NCBI RefSeq assembly: GCF_002920615.1
Contig: NZ_PQSU01000008.1
Span: 1 to 64,000, forward strand
DNA: 64,000 bases
Source: Streptomyces sp. Ru62
GTDB taxonomy: Bacteria; Actinomycetota; Actinomycetes; Streptomycetales; Streptomycetaceae
Direction of reading: 5' to 3'
This document shows, in pieces, positions 17,983 through 25,878 of this stretch. A program made the position numbers and the translations under genes. How positions within the stretch are numbered: the first letter of the stretch is position 1; each line of letters opens with the position of its first letter. Below the pieces are notes generated by a model. That model was given only the letters and a program-made list of their open reading frames with translations. It had not been told where the DNA came from and made no database searches.

Positions 17983-18663
17983 TCAGCCGGCCGCCGGGGA
18001 CTCCGCCCCCAGCCCGATGAGGTAGGCGGTGAGGACGCGGGTGAGGCGGGGTTCCACCTCGACGACGGCATGGCTCAGCCGGGGATCGCTCGCGTACAGC
18101 TCCCGCAGGCGCGGTCCCGGGCTGGCCATCTGCCACAGCGCTCCGGCCATGCTGGTGGCCGCGGCGACCGTGTCGACGGCCTGCAGTTCGGTCAGTCCGA
18201 GCAGCCGGTGCAGCTCGCCGCCGATCCGTTCGACCTCCCCGAGCGTCACCAGCTTGAAGGCCCGCACCGACTCGGTCGACACGTTCCGCTCCAGGTTCAG
18301 GGGCGCCTGGGCGAGCAGGTCGCAGAACATGGGGCGCGCCGCGAGCGTGCCGGCGATGACCTCGGCGACCTCGGCGGGCGTGGCCCGCGACCGGCCCGCG
18401 AGGTCGCCGCACAGGTCGGCGGACCACTGCCGCCACCCCTCCGCGGTCAGTGCGAGGAAGATCTGCTCCCTCGTCTCGAAGTAGCGCAGCAACGCCGACT
18501 TGTGCATGCCCACGGCCGCCGCGATGTCGGTGAGGGTGACGTCCCTCACTCCGTGCCGACCGCCGAGCGCGCGGGCCGCGTCCAGGATCGCCTGTTCCCG
18601 GGCCTGTTTGGCCTCGGCACTGCGCGCACGCTGAAAGGCAAGCTCACTCATGGAGGACATCAT
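17983..18663 (-). CDS. TetR/AcrR family transcriptional regulator
   Basis: 226 residues. The N-terminal helix-turn-helix (ILDAARALGGRHGVRDVTLTDIAAAVGMHKSALLRYFETREQIF) is typical; the C-terminal helical part binds an unknown ligand. The start is ambiguous among three nearby ATGs (18663, 18660, 18651), none with a clear ribosome binding site. It is divergent from an SDR gene 57 bp away, whose expression it probably represses. Confidence 0.92.
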   Translation of the reverse strand: MMSSMSELAFQRARSAEAKQAREQAILDAARALGGRHGVRDVTLTDIAAAVGMHKSALLRYFETREQIFLALTAEGWRQWSADLCGDLAGRSRATPAEVAEVIAGTLAARPMFCDLLAQAPLNLERNVSTESVRAFKLVTLGEVERIGGELHRLLGLTELQAVDTVAAATSMAGALWQMASPGPRLRELYASDPRLSHAVVEVEPRLTRVLTAYLIGLGAESPAAG

Positions 18664-18664
18664 A

Positions 18665-18706
18665 GGAACCGGTAGCAGAACGATGTTGCGTTATTAAGGA
18701 AACGGT
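18665..18706. promoter_or_regulatory. Direct repeats in the TetR/SDR divergent promoter region
   Basis: GGAACCGGT (18665-18673) and GGAAACGGT (18698-18706) are 33 bp apart, and AACG-N6-CGTT lies between them. The gap is AT-rich for this genome. These are candidate TetR half-sites; no long perfect palindrome is present. Confidence 0.35.
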
Positions 18707-18720
18707 GTTGTACTAAAGCC

Positions 18721-19602
18721 ATGAGTACACAGCACCCGCAGGTCTGGTTCATCACCGGTTCGTCGCGCGGCCTCGGCCGCGCCCTGGTCACCGCCGCCCT
18801 GGAGGCCGGTCATCACGTCGTCGCCACCGCCCGCCGCCCCGAGGCGCTCGCGGAGGCCTTCCATGAGTACGGCGACCGCGTCCTCCCCCTCGCCCTGGAC
18901 GTCACCAGCGCCGACGCGGCCCGCGCGGCCGTCGACGCGGCGATCGAGCGCTTCGGACGCATCGACGTCCTCGTCAACAACGCGGGCTACGCGAACGTGT
19001 CGCCCATCGAGACGGCGGACGACGACGACTTCCGCGCCCAGTTCGAGACGAACTTCTGGGGCGTCTACAACGTCACGAAGGCCGCGCTCCCCACCCTGCG
19101 CCGACAGGGATCGGGCACCGTCGTGCAGTTCTCCTCGATCGGCGGCCGGGTCGGCGGCTCGCCGGGCATCGCCTCCTACCAGGCGGCCAAGTTCGCGGTC
19201 GACGGCTTCAGCCGCGTGCTGGCCACGGAGACCGCACCGTTCGGCGTGCGGGTCATGGTGGTCGAGCCGAGCGGCTTCGCCACCGACTGGGCCGGCTCCT
19301 CCATGACCGTCCACGCCATCCCCGAGGCCTACGACCAGACCGTGGGCGAGATGAACCGGCGGGTGCGGCAGAGCACGGACGGTGCGGCCGGTGACCCCCG
19401 CCGCGCGGCCGAGATCGTCGTGCGGACCGTGGGACGCGAGCAGATCCCCAGCCACCTCCCCCTCGGCGTGAACGCCGTGACCATGGCGCTGGACTACTCC
19501 CGCCGCCAGATCGCGGAGGCGACCGCCTGGGAGAAGGTGAGCAGGTCGGCGGACTTCAGCGAGCCCTACCCCGTGGAGCTCCCGGCCGAGCCGCGTCCGT
19601 GA
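18721..19602 (+). CDS. SDR family oxidoreductase
   Basis: 293 residues. A classical short-chain dehydrogenase: cofactor motif ITGSSRGLGRAL (TGxxxGxG), NNAG, active-site Ser in FSSIGGR and YQAAK (Tyr-x-x-x-Lys). Arg in the first beta-alpha-beta (ATARRPEAL) suggests NADP preference. The long C-terminal region is common in Streptomyces proteins of this kind; substrate unknown. It is divergent from the TetR gene that likely controls it. No ribosome binding site is obvious, so translation may be leaderless or near-leaderless. Confidence 0.9.
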   Translation: MSTQHPQVWFITGSSRGLGRALVTAALEAGHHVVATARRPEALAEAFHEYGDRVLPLALDVTSADAARAAVDAAIERFGRIDVLVNNAGYANVSPIETADDDDFRAQFETNFWGVYNVTKAALPTLRRQGSGTVVQFSSIGGRVGGSPGIASYQAAKFAVDGFSRVLATETAPFGVRVMVVEPSGFATDWAGSSMTVHAIPEAYDQTVGEMNRRVRQSTDGAAGDPRRAAEIVVRTVGREQIPSHLPLGVNAVTMALDYSRRQIAEATAWEKVSRSADFSEPYPVELPAEPRP

Positions 19603-19710
19603 CGTCCACCCGGCCCTCGCCCCGGCGTCGTCGCTCACCGGTCCCGCTGCTCGGTGGCGGTACCCGGGCCGCCCGCAGGGAGGCGTGAGCGGTACCCGCC
19701 GCGTGCGCCG

Positions 19711-19734
19711 GTTTCGGCCGGCTTCGTCGGGTAC
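19711..19734 (+). promoter_or_regulatory. Sigma-B-type stress promoter upstream of the first MarR gene
   Basis: GTTT (19711-19714), a 14-bp spacer and GGGTAC (19729-19734) match the published Streptomyces sigma-B family consensus (GNNT-N14-16-GGGTAC/T) exactly. Transcription should begin near 19742, just ahead of an AGGAGG at 19747-19752. Three GGTACC sites (19659, 19691, 19730) occur here, the last overlapping the -10 box. Confidence 0.65.
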
Positions 19735-19759
19735 CCAGGCGAGGTGAGGAGGCATCGGC

Positions 19760-19837
19760 ATGGCCCGGACACGTGGAAGGCGGCCCGCTCGTGACGCGGC
19801 TCGGCGGCGCCGGGGGCGATCGGACGGACCTGGCTGA
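19760..19837 (+). CDS. Possible 25-residue leader peptide overlapping the MarR start
   Basis: AGGAGG at 19747-19752 is ideally spaced for the ATG at 19760, but that ATG opens a 25-codon arginine-rich frame that is out of phase with the MarR gene and stops at 19837, inside it. Either this is a translated leader that couples to MarR translation, or a frameshift separates the true MarR start from its body. No homology is claimed. Confidence 0.35.
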   Translation: MARTRGRRPARDAARRRRGRSDGPG

Positions 19838-20291
19838 CGGCTTGGTGGCCGCCGCGCTGGGGGTGGGCGATGCCGTCGAGCTCCTGGCGACCCTGTGGTC
19901 GTCGGCGGCCCAGGACGTGGACTTACCCCTGTCGCCCCATCAACTCCGGGCGCTGCGGGCGCTGGAGGCGGCGCCGGGTCTGAATCTCACCGCCCTCGCG
20001 GAGCGGCTGGGCATCGGGCTCCCCACGGCCAGTCGGCTCTGCGACCGGCTGGAGGCGGCCGGCCTGCTGGAGCGTTCGCCGCGGTCCCGTGATCGTCGTG
20101 AGGTGCGTCTGGAGCTCACGGCGCACGCGCGGCGCGTCCTCGGAGACGTGGCGCGACGCCGGGCGCGGGCACTGGCCACGGCACTCCGGCGCATGGGACC
20201 GGACGACCGGGCGGCGCTGACGCAGGGCCTGCGGGCGCTGCGGGCGGTGCTGGACGGGGGAGCGCCGGCGCGGGGCGCCGAGGCGGAGTGA
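19773..20291 (+). CDS. MarR family regulator with a TTA codon (paralogue 1)
   Basis: Annotated from GTG 19773; another GTG at 19791 is possible, and the strong upstream ribosome binding site serves an out-of-frame ATG. The winged-helix domain (LSPHQLRALRALEA; LTALAERLGIGLPTASRLCDRLEAAGLLER; DRREVRLELT) is intact from about residue 35 on. It is clearly paralogous to the MarR at 21643 (shared SRLCDRL-x-AAG and DRREVRL). Codon 51 is TTA (19923-19925), making translation dependent on the bldA tRNA. With a sigma-B-type promoter and phosphatase/ATPase/STAS neighbours, it probably belongs to a stress or development circuit. Confidence 0.88.
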   Translation: MEGGPLVTRLGGAGGDRTDLADGLVAAALGVGDAVELLATLWSSAAQDVDLPLSPHQLRALRALEAAPGLNLTALAERLGIGLPTASRLCDRLEAAGLLERSPRSRDRREVRLELTAHARRVLGDVARRRARALATALRRMGPDDRAALTQGLRALRAVLDGGAPARGAEAE

Positions 20292-20325
20292 CCGGCCGGG
20301 GGCGGTGCCGGCGGGGTCGTCGCTC

Positions 20326-20341
20326 GCGGGTCCGGACCCGC
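20326..20341. terminator. Palindrome between convergent MarR and phosphatase genes
   Basis: GCGGGTCCGGACCCGC is a perfect 16-bp dyad in the 54-bp gap between the two stop codons; it can fold into a short hairpin (6-bp stem) on either strand. Confidence 0.45.
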
Positions 20342-20345
20342 CGCG

Positions 20346-21593
20346 TCAGCGTCCGTGCCAGTCCAGGCACACGATCAGGGCGTCGTCGTCCGGGGCGGGC
20401 CGGCCGCGATGGCCGGACAGTTCCCGCAGGATGGCGCGGGGGACGTCGGCGGCGGGCAGCAGGCGCGTCGACTGGATCGCCCGTGCCAGCGCGGCGTCCC
20501 CGTACGCCTCACCCTGGGCATCGGCGACGGCGTAGACCCCGTCGCTGACGAAGACCAGCCGGTCGCCCGGCCGCACGTGGAACTCCTGGGCCACGTAGTC
20601 GGTCTCCTCGAACATGCCGAGCGGCAGCTGGGCGTCGAAGACGACCCGCTCCACGGTCCCGCCCCGCAGACGCAGCATCTGCGGGGATCCGGCATCCACC
20701 ACCGTCACGCGTCCGGTGGCGAGCTCGAAGTCGAACATCAGCACCGACAGGTAGCAGCGGCCACGGTAGTGGGCGTAGACCGCCTGATCGGCCAGCGCCG
20801 CCTGGTCCGCGAGGGAGATACCGGCCCGCCGGGCGTTGCGCAGGGCGTTGATGGCCAGGTTCGTGAGCAGGGAGGCCTCTATCCCCTCGCCCATCCCGTT
20901 GGTGACGTACAGCATGAGGTGGTCGGCGGTCGCGGACCAGTCGAAGTTGTCACCGAAGATCCCGTACGCGGGCTCCAACTGGGCGCCCAGCTCGTACTCG
21001 GGACGGGCGCACGAAGCGCCGGGCAGCAGTTGCCACTGCATCTCGGCGGCCAGGGTGAGCCGGTCCTTGCGGCGCGCCCGCAGGTACAGGTCGGTGTCGC
21101 GCCCGGCGACGACCACCTCATGGGCGAGCACTTCGGCGATCTCGGCCAGCTCCGCCAGCCCGTCGGGGGTGAGTGCGTCCTCCGGCAGGGTCACCGACAA
21201 CACGCCGAGCCGGTCGCCCCGCACGGTCACGGGCAGATGGACCCGGACCAGCCCCTCCGACTCCGGCTCGGCGAACGGCTCCTGAGCGCCGAACGCGCGA
21301 CCGGCCGCACTGCCGTGGACCGCCAGCGGCTCCAGCGCATGCGGCGGCACGGGAACCGGCTGCAGCACCGTCATTCCGTAGTCCGCCATGAACAACTCGG
21401 CGGACCGGGCCGCGTACTCCTCGGCGAGCACGCGGCGGAGGGCGTCGAGCAACTCGTGCGGTGCCGCCGTCCGCAGGGCGCGTTCAGCGGCCACAAATCT
21501 GTTCACGATGGGAAGAACACCAATCCTTCGGTCGGACCTCGGTCGCACGCGGCACCCGATATCTGCGCGCCGGTCGTGCGGGACATCTGTCAT
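20346..21593 (-). CDS. SpoIIE/PP2C-type phosphatase with N-terminal GAF-like domain, atypical metal site
   Basis: 415 residues. A GAF-like sensor (about residues 30-165) is joined to a SpoIIE phosphatase domain (about 180-412). GDNFDW at 214-219 keeps the first Asp pair and PDDDALIV near the end is present, but the usual Asp-Val-x-Gly-His-Gly motif reads VTNGMGEG (230-237), so the metal-binding Asp is Asn232. Activity may be reduced, altered or lost. Family members dephosphorylate STAS anti-anti-sigma factors. It lies between two MarR paralogues, 49 bp from the divergent second one. Confidence 0.88.
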   Translation of the reverse strand: MTDVPHDRRADIGCRVRPRSDRRIGVLPIVNRFVAAERALRTAAPHELLDALRRVLAEEYAARSAELFMADYGMTVLQPVPVPPHALEPLAVHGSAAGRAFGAQEPFAEPESEGLVRVHLPVTVRGDRLGVLSVTLPEDALTPDGLAELAEIAEVLAHEVVVAGRDTDLYLRARRKDRLTLAAEMQWQLLPGASCARPEYELGAQLEPAYGIFGDNFDWSATADHLMLYVTNGMGEGIEASLLTNLAINALRNARRAGISLADQAALADQAVYAHYRGRCYLSVLMFDFELATGRVTVVDAGSPQMLRLRGGTVERVVFDAQLPLGMFEETDYVAQEFHVRPGDRLVFVSDGVYAVADAQGEAYGDAALARAIQSTRLLPAADVPRAILRELSGHRGRPAPDDDALIVCLDWHGR

Positions 21594-21642
21594 CGGCCCG
21601 CGTCCCTAGTAGGCTGCCAACCGTCCCGAAGCCTGCGAGAGT

Positions 21643-22128
21643 GTGACAGTGACCGCCTTCCGACACCTGCCACAGCCCGATGAGGTCGCCCGGGTGACCT
21701 CCACGGCCGGTGAGCTGCTGGAAGTGCTCTGGGGTCGTGCCTCCACCGCGCCCGCCTCCGCGTCCCAGCTGCGCGTGCTGCTCATCCTGGAGCACCACGA
21801 GGGCATCAACCTGCGCACCCTGGCGGATTCCCTGGCGTCCACACCGCCGTCCACGAGCCGGCTGTGCGACCGGTTGCAGGCCGCCGGTTTCGTCGACCGC
21901 GTGGTCAGCGCCACCGACCGGCGAGAGGTGCGGTTGTACCTGAGCAGCCGGGGGCGAGCCTTCCTCGACGACCTGCGGGCCCGCAGGGAGAGGGAGCTGC
22001 AGGAAGTCCTGACACTGATGCCCGCCGCCAAACGGGCCGCGCTCCTGGAGGGGCTGGAGGCGTTCTGCACCGCTGCGGCCACGCAGATACACGACGACGC
22101 CGAGGGGTCCGGCAGCCGGACCGCCTGA
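21643..22128 (+). CDS. MarR family regulator (paralogue 2)
   Basis: 161 residues from GTG 21643; a second GTG two codons on is possible. MarR winged helix: SASQLRVLLILEHHEGINLRTLADSLAS, TPPSTSRLCDRLQAAGFVDR and TDRREVRLYLS, then a C-terminal dimerisation helix. It is the paralogue of the 19773 gene but has no TTA codon. It is divergent from the atypical phosphatase and 323 bp upstream of the RsbW-like gene, whose promoter region holds overlapping inverted repeats suited to a MarR dimer. It likely regulates this signalling cluster. Confidence 0.9.
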   Translation: MTVTAFRHLPQPDEVARVTSTAGELLEVLWGRASTAPASASQLRVLLILEHHEGINLRTLADSLASTPPSTSRLCDRLQAAGFVDRVVSATDRREVRLYLSSRGRAFLDDLRARRERELQEVLTLMPAAKRAALLEGLEAFCTAAATQIHDDAEGSGSRTA

Positions 22129-22250
22129 TGCGCCGGGCGCCGTACCAGGCCCGTCGGCGCCATGGGGCGCCGGCGGCCGGGACAGGCAGCGGCCCGCGTC
22201 CACCGGAACATCACAGATCCTTCCCCGTGCCCGTCCGACACGGTTACTTT

Positions 22251-22290
22251 GTTGCCTCGTGGCTATAGTTGTCAAACGGCAACTGCCGTT
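22251..22290. promoter_or_regulatory. Overlapping MarR-type inverted repeats upstream of the ATPase gene
   Basis: Three dyads are packed in 40 bp: GTTGCC-N4-GGC (partial, 22251-22263), AGTTGTC-N4-GGCAACT (22267-22284, one mismatch) and a perfect AACGGC-AACT-GCCGTT (22275-22290). TATAGT at 22264-22269 could be the -10 box, placing the sites on the promoter. A related AGTTGCC-N4 site lies at 23391-23408. Confidence 0.6.
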
Positions 22291-22451
22291 CCCGTTCCTC
22301 TTCCTTCACATACCCCGGCCGCCGCCGAGCCTGTCCGAGCCGACGGCTGCCGGGTGGCCGTCGCGCCGATGCGACCGGATACCCTTGAGCGGCGCCGGGC
22401 ATGTCCGGGCCTCCGGCGGGTAGACGTGGGCCCATGAACGGGGGAACGCGT

Positions 22452-22934
22452 ATGGACCCGGTCACATCGGGACCCGGTGGTGACGGCGTGACCGGTCCCG
22501 AACCGATGCACGAAATCGTCCCGCTGGACGGTCAGGGTGGCTGCATCGCCGAGGCACGTCGCCACGCGGCCGACTTCCTCGCCCGGGTGCAGCGCGAGTA
22601 CGGGTTGCCGGTGTCGGACCGGGCGATGGACCTGACCCGGCTGGTGGTCAGCGAGCTCGTGACCAACGCGCGCAAGTACGCGCCGGGTCCGGTGCTGCTG
22701 GAACTACGCCTCGTCGGCGGACTCGTCGAGGTGGTCGTGTGGGACGGCGATCCGACGCTGCCGATGGCACGGCCGGCCGACCCGGGCCGGGTCGGGCAGC
22801 ACGGACTGGAGATCGTGATGGCGGTCGTCCAGGGCTTCGAGGTGCAGAGGGAGCCGGTCGGCAAGCGCGTCACCGCCCGAATCGCCCTGGCCGACGGCCC
22901 GGACGACACCCTCACCGGCCGCTCCCCCCGCTAA
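22452..22934 (+). CDS. RsbW-like anti-sigma factor ATPase (HATPase_c_2)
   Basis: Start set at ATG 22452 (MDPVTSGPGG), behind GGGGGAA; ATG 22434 is an alternative. About 160 residues. The GHKL fold is shown by the N-box VVSELVTNARKYAPG, G1 VVVWDGDPTLP and G2 GRVGQHGLEIV. Such proteins bind and phosphorylate STAS antagonists and sequester sigma factors. The STAS gene is immediately convergent (5 bp between stops), an obvious cognate partner. No sigma factor gene is in the window. Confidence 0.9.
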   Translation: MDPVTSGPGGDGVTGPEPMHEIVPLDGQGGCIAEARRHAADFLARVQREYGLPVSDRAMDLTRLVVSELVTNARKYAPGPVLLELRLVGGLVEVVVWDGDPTLPMARPADPGRVGQHGLEIVMAVVQGFEVQREPVGKRVTARIALADGPDDTLTGRSPR

Positions 22935-22938
22935 GCCC

Positions 22939-23301
22939 TCAGGGGGCGTCGTCCGCGCGCAGGGCCCTGGCGCGGGAATCGGTGAAGGTGAAGTGCTCCC
23001 GGGTGCCGGTGAGGGCGAACAGCCGCTCGACCGTCGGATGGAGGGGGCCGAGCAGCAGCAGCGCGCGGTTCGTGTCCCGGTGGCGGCGCCAGGCGTCGAG
23101 GAGGGCGTTGAGCAGTCCGCTGTCGGCGAAGGTGACCTGGGAGAGGTCCACCAGGGTCACGGGACGCGCCGACTCGTCGGCTTCGGCCCAGGCGGCCTGC
23201 AGCAGATCGCTCTCCTCGTAGTCGATCTCGCCGCGCACCGTGATCTCGAAGACTCGGTCATGGCAGGTCAGCCTCACGGTAGCCCTGCGTTCCCACTGCA
23301 T
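22939..23301 (-). CDS. STAS domain anti-sigma factor antagonist
   Basis: 120 residues. The STAS fold is shown by EITVRGEIDYEESDLL and VTLVDLSQVTFADSGLLNALLDAWRR; the Ser in FADSG is the expected phosphorylation site. It should be phosphorylated by an RsbW-like kinase (the adjacent convergent gene is the best candidate) and reactivated by SpoIIE-type phosphatases, of which two flank it. A MarR-type inverted repeat lies 90-107 bp upstream of its start. Confidence 0.92.
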   Translation of the reverse strand: MQWERRATVRLTCHDRVFEITVRGEIDYEESDLLQAAWAEADESARPVTLVDLSQVTFADSGLLNALLDAWRRHRDTNRALLLLGPLHPTVERLFALTGTREHFTFTDSRARALRADDAP

Positions 23302-23390
23302 CGCGTCGTCCCCGTGCGCCGTCGGTCGGTGGCCCGCGCGGCGCGGTGCCGCCAGGCATTGCGTGGTTCTCCTACCCAGCCCCGATCATA

Positions 23391-23408
23391 AGTTGCCTAC
23401 CGGCAAGT
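23391..23408. promoter_or_regulatory. MarR-type inverted repeat upstream of the STAS gene
   Basis: AGTTGCC-TACC-GGCAAGT has 6 of 7 matching arm positions and the same arms and 4-bp spacer as the site at 22267-22284. It sits upstream of the leftward STAS gene, suggesting shared control with the ATPase gene. Confidence 0.55.
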
Positions 23409-23530
23409 ATTCGCCGTGGAGACGGGACGGTCGGTCAGGGCGGCGGTGCCGCGCCGGAGCAGGTGCAGGGAGCGGGGGAAGTCGCGCAGCTGGTGTCTCA
23501 GGGCACCGAGTGTCGTCGCCGGGGGAGCGG

Positions 23531-25459
23531 TCACGGAATGCCCCGGTAGGCCGTGGAGCGGGCGCGACCCTGGTCGTCCGCCGCCGTCCGGTCCGCCGCG
23601 CGGGGCGCGCCGATGGCCACGGTGGCGATGTCGTCGTGGCCGCCCGGCCCCAGCCACTGGGCGGTCAGCATCTGGATCCGCTCGACCACCGCCTCGGCCG
23701 GCAGCCCCGCGCACTCCGCGAGGACCCGCTTGAGCCGGTGCTCGCCGAACAGTTCGTCCCCGAGGGGACCACCGCGGGCTTCGGTGATGCCGTCGGTGTA
23801 CAGCAGACACGTCTCCCCGGGGTGCAGCGTCACCCGGGCGGTGGCGGCGGTGACCTTCGGGAGGGCGCCGATCAGTGATCCGCGCGTGGCGGCCTCCTCG
23901 ACGGTGCCGTCGGCACGGACGATCAGCGGGGGGAGGTGCCCCGCGCTCGTGAGCCGCAGCTCCACCTCCCTGCCGCGCCGGCGGACGGACGCCAGGACCA
24001 GGGTGGCGAACCGGGTGTGGGGGGAGGACAGCAATGCCTTGTTGAGCAGGGTCAGCATGCGTACGTGGTCGGTGGCCAGCGGCAGCAGCGCGTGCAGCGT
24101 GTTGCGGATCTTGCCGGTCAGCACCGCCGCGTCCAGGCCCTTGCCCGCCACGTCTCCGAGCGTGACCAGGCTCTCCTCGGCGGGTCCGGCGCCGGGATGG
24201 ACGTCGTAGAAGTCGCCCCCGATGTGTTCGTTGTCCCGCGCCGGGCGGTAGGCGCCTGCGTACTCCACCCCGTGCACGCTCTCCAGCCGTGGCGGCAGCA
24301 GCTCCCGCATCAGCGTGGCGGTGATCGAGGACTGTTCCGTGAACAGACGGGCGGCCGACAGCGCGGCCCCGGCCCGGGCCGCGAAGAGCCGGGCGAAGAG
24401 TTCGTCGTCGTCGCTGAACGCCTGTTCACCGCTGGAGCGGAGGAGGACCAGCGCACCGGCGGACACGCCGTGCCCGGGCAGCGGGGCGACGATGACGGAG
24501 CCCACCGGCTCCCGGAAGCCCGCCGGACGCGACCAGCCGGGCAGGCGGGCCGGGTCGATCCAGCGCGCGGGTACCGGCGGGAACCCTTGCAGCGCCTCGG
24601 CCAGTCCGGGGAGGTCGCACACGTCGACCGACGCGGTCACCCGGGTCACCGGCCCACCACGGAAGGCGTACGTGAGCGGGTGCCGGCGGCCCTGCGGCGG
24701 GGCGACGAGCACAGCCGCCTCGGCGAGGTGATCGGTGGCCATGCGGGCCGTGGCCTCCAGACACCGGGTCAGGTTCAGCGTCGACAGCAGCTGGCTGGAG
24801 ACGTCGGCCAGGAGGGCGGTGCGTCGGCGTGTCCCGGCCAGGGTGGCCTCCGCCAGCCGGCGGTCGGTGTCGTCGACGAGCCACCACACCACGTCGCCCT
24901 CGTCCGTCGGGGTCGGGTGTGCCTCGAAGAACCGGTCCGCGACGGCGCCGGACGTCCGGACCGCGGCACCGGACGTCCCGTCCGTGAACCGTCCGTGTGC
25001 CTCCGCCAGCCAGGACGGCACGGTGTCGCGGAGCTTGTCCCCACGGGCGGCGTCGGACCACAACCGCCGGGCCGCGCGGTTCAGTTCGACCAGGCCCCCG
25101 TCCCGGTCGGCGACGAGCACCGGGTACGGGGCATGCGCCCAGGCCGCACCGGGGCCGGCCGCGACGCAGCGAGGATCTACGGGGGAGCCGCTGGAACCGA
25201 GCACACGCGGGGGCGCCGTCCGGGACGCGCCCCACCACCTCTCTGCGACGGAAAACAGATGTCTTATGGCAACAGTCCCGCATGACGCCCCCCGGCGCAA
25301 GCAGCTCTCGACGTTCCCGGTTGACGCGGCCCGGGCGCCGCGAAGAGGGCGCCGCCCGGACCCGGCAGGGCCCCTTGGCCACGCGTACGCGTTGCCCCAG
25401 GCGGCAGACTCCCCGGCGGTGTGGCACGCGCCTCGACGAGGAACCCCTGTCCTCGCCAT
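23531..25459 (-). CDS. PAS/GAF/SpoIIE phosphatase (stress signalling)
   Basis: The frame opens at ATG 25459, but the first 85 residues look non-coding and lack a ribosome binding site; GTG 25204 is a plausible real start. From there: PAS-like domain (AHAPYPVLVADRDGGLVELN), helical linker, GAF domain (TLNLTRCLEATARM through the AALSAARL helix), then a complete SpoIIE domain with HIGGDFYDV, TLGDVAGKGLDAA, LLYTDGITEAR and GGHDDIATVAI. All metal-binding Asp residues are present, unlike the phosphatase at 20346-21593. It should dephosphorylate a STAS protein, probably the adjacent one. Confidence 0.88.
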   Translation of the reverse strand: MARTGVPRRGACHTAGESAAWGNAYAWPRGPAGSGRRPLRGARAASTGNVESCLRRGASCGTVAIRHLFSVAERWWGASRTAPPRVLGSSGSPVDPRCVAAGPGAAWAHAPYPVLVADRDGGLVELNRAARRLWSDAARGDKLRDTVPSWLAEAHGRFTDGTSGAAVRTSGAVADRFFEAHPTPTDEGDVVWWLVDDTDRRLAEATLAGTRRRTALLADVSSQLLSTLNLTRCLEATARMATDHLAEAAVLVAPPQGRRHPLTYAFRGGPVTRVTASVDVCDLPGLAEALQGFPPVPARWIDPARLPGWSRPAGFREPVGSVIVAPLPGHGVSAGALVLLRSSGEQAFSDDDELFARLFAARAGAALSAARLFTEQSSITATLMRELLPPRLESVHGVEYAGAYRPARDNEHIGGDFYDVHPGAGPAEESLVTLGDVAGKGLDAAVLTGKIRNTLHALLPLATDHVRMLTLLNKALLSSPHTRFATLVLASVRRRGREVELRLTSAGHLPPLIVRADGTVEEAATRGSLIGALPKVTAATARVTLHPGETCLLYTDGITEARGGPLGDELFGEHRLKRVLAECAGLPAEAVVERIQMLTAQWLGPGGHDDIATVAIGAPRAADRTAADDQGRARSTAYRGIP

Positions 25460-25602
25460 CGACGATCAGCATGCCGGCCGGAGACGGATCGGGGGTGGCT
25501 GCCCCCTGGAGCGCGGTCGCCTCGTCCCGAGGGGTGGACAGGGCGTGAAGGGGTGCGGCGGGGGAACCCGGCCGGTGCCGACGAACGGATCGGAGGACGG
25601 CC

Positions 25603-25848
25603 ATGACGGGACACAGCGACGAGCCCGCCGAGCGGTTCACCCGGGCCCGCGACGAGGAGGAGCCCGGAGCCCACTCGGGCAGCGAGAGCCAGGCCCGCGA
25701 CCGCACGATTCCGGGCACGGCCAGTGCCAAGGAGGGCTATCAGCCCGAGGAGGGCACAGCGACCGGCGAGCCGCTGCGGGGCGTACGCGCCGAGGACCGG
25801 CCGGGGGAGCGCCGGCCGGGAGACGCGGAGACCGGCTCCGACCGGTAG
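25603..25848 (+). CDS. Small hydrophilic hypothetical protein, 81 residues
   Basis: The ATG at 25603 follows GGAGG at ideal spacing. The product is highly charged and low in hydrophobic residues (EEEPGAHSGSESQARD; ATGEPLRGVRAEDRPGERRPGD), so it is probably intrinsically disordered. It resembles the small acidic, stress-associated proteins often found near such signalling clusters, but no named family is recognised. A GC-rich gap of about 140 bp separates it from the divergent phosphatase frame. Confidence 0.6.
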   Translation: MTGHSDEPAERFTRARDEEEPGAHSGSESQARDRTIPGTASAKEGYQPEEGTATGEPLRGVRAEDRPGERRPGDAETGSDR

Positions 25849-25878
25849 GGAGGGCGCACCGGGCCGGACGGCGCGGTG

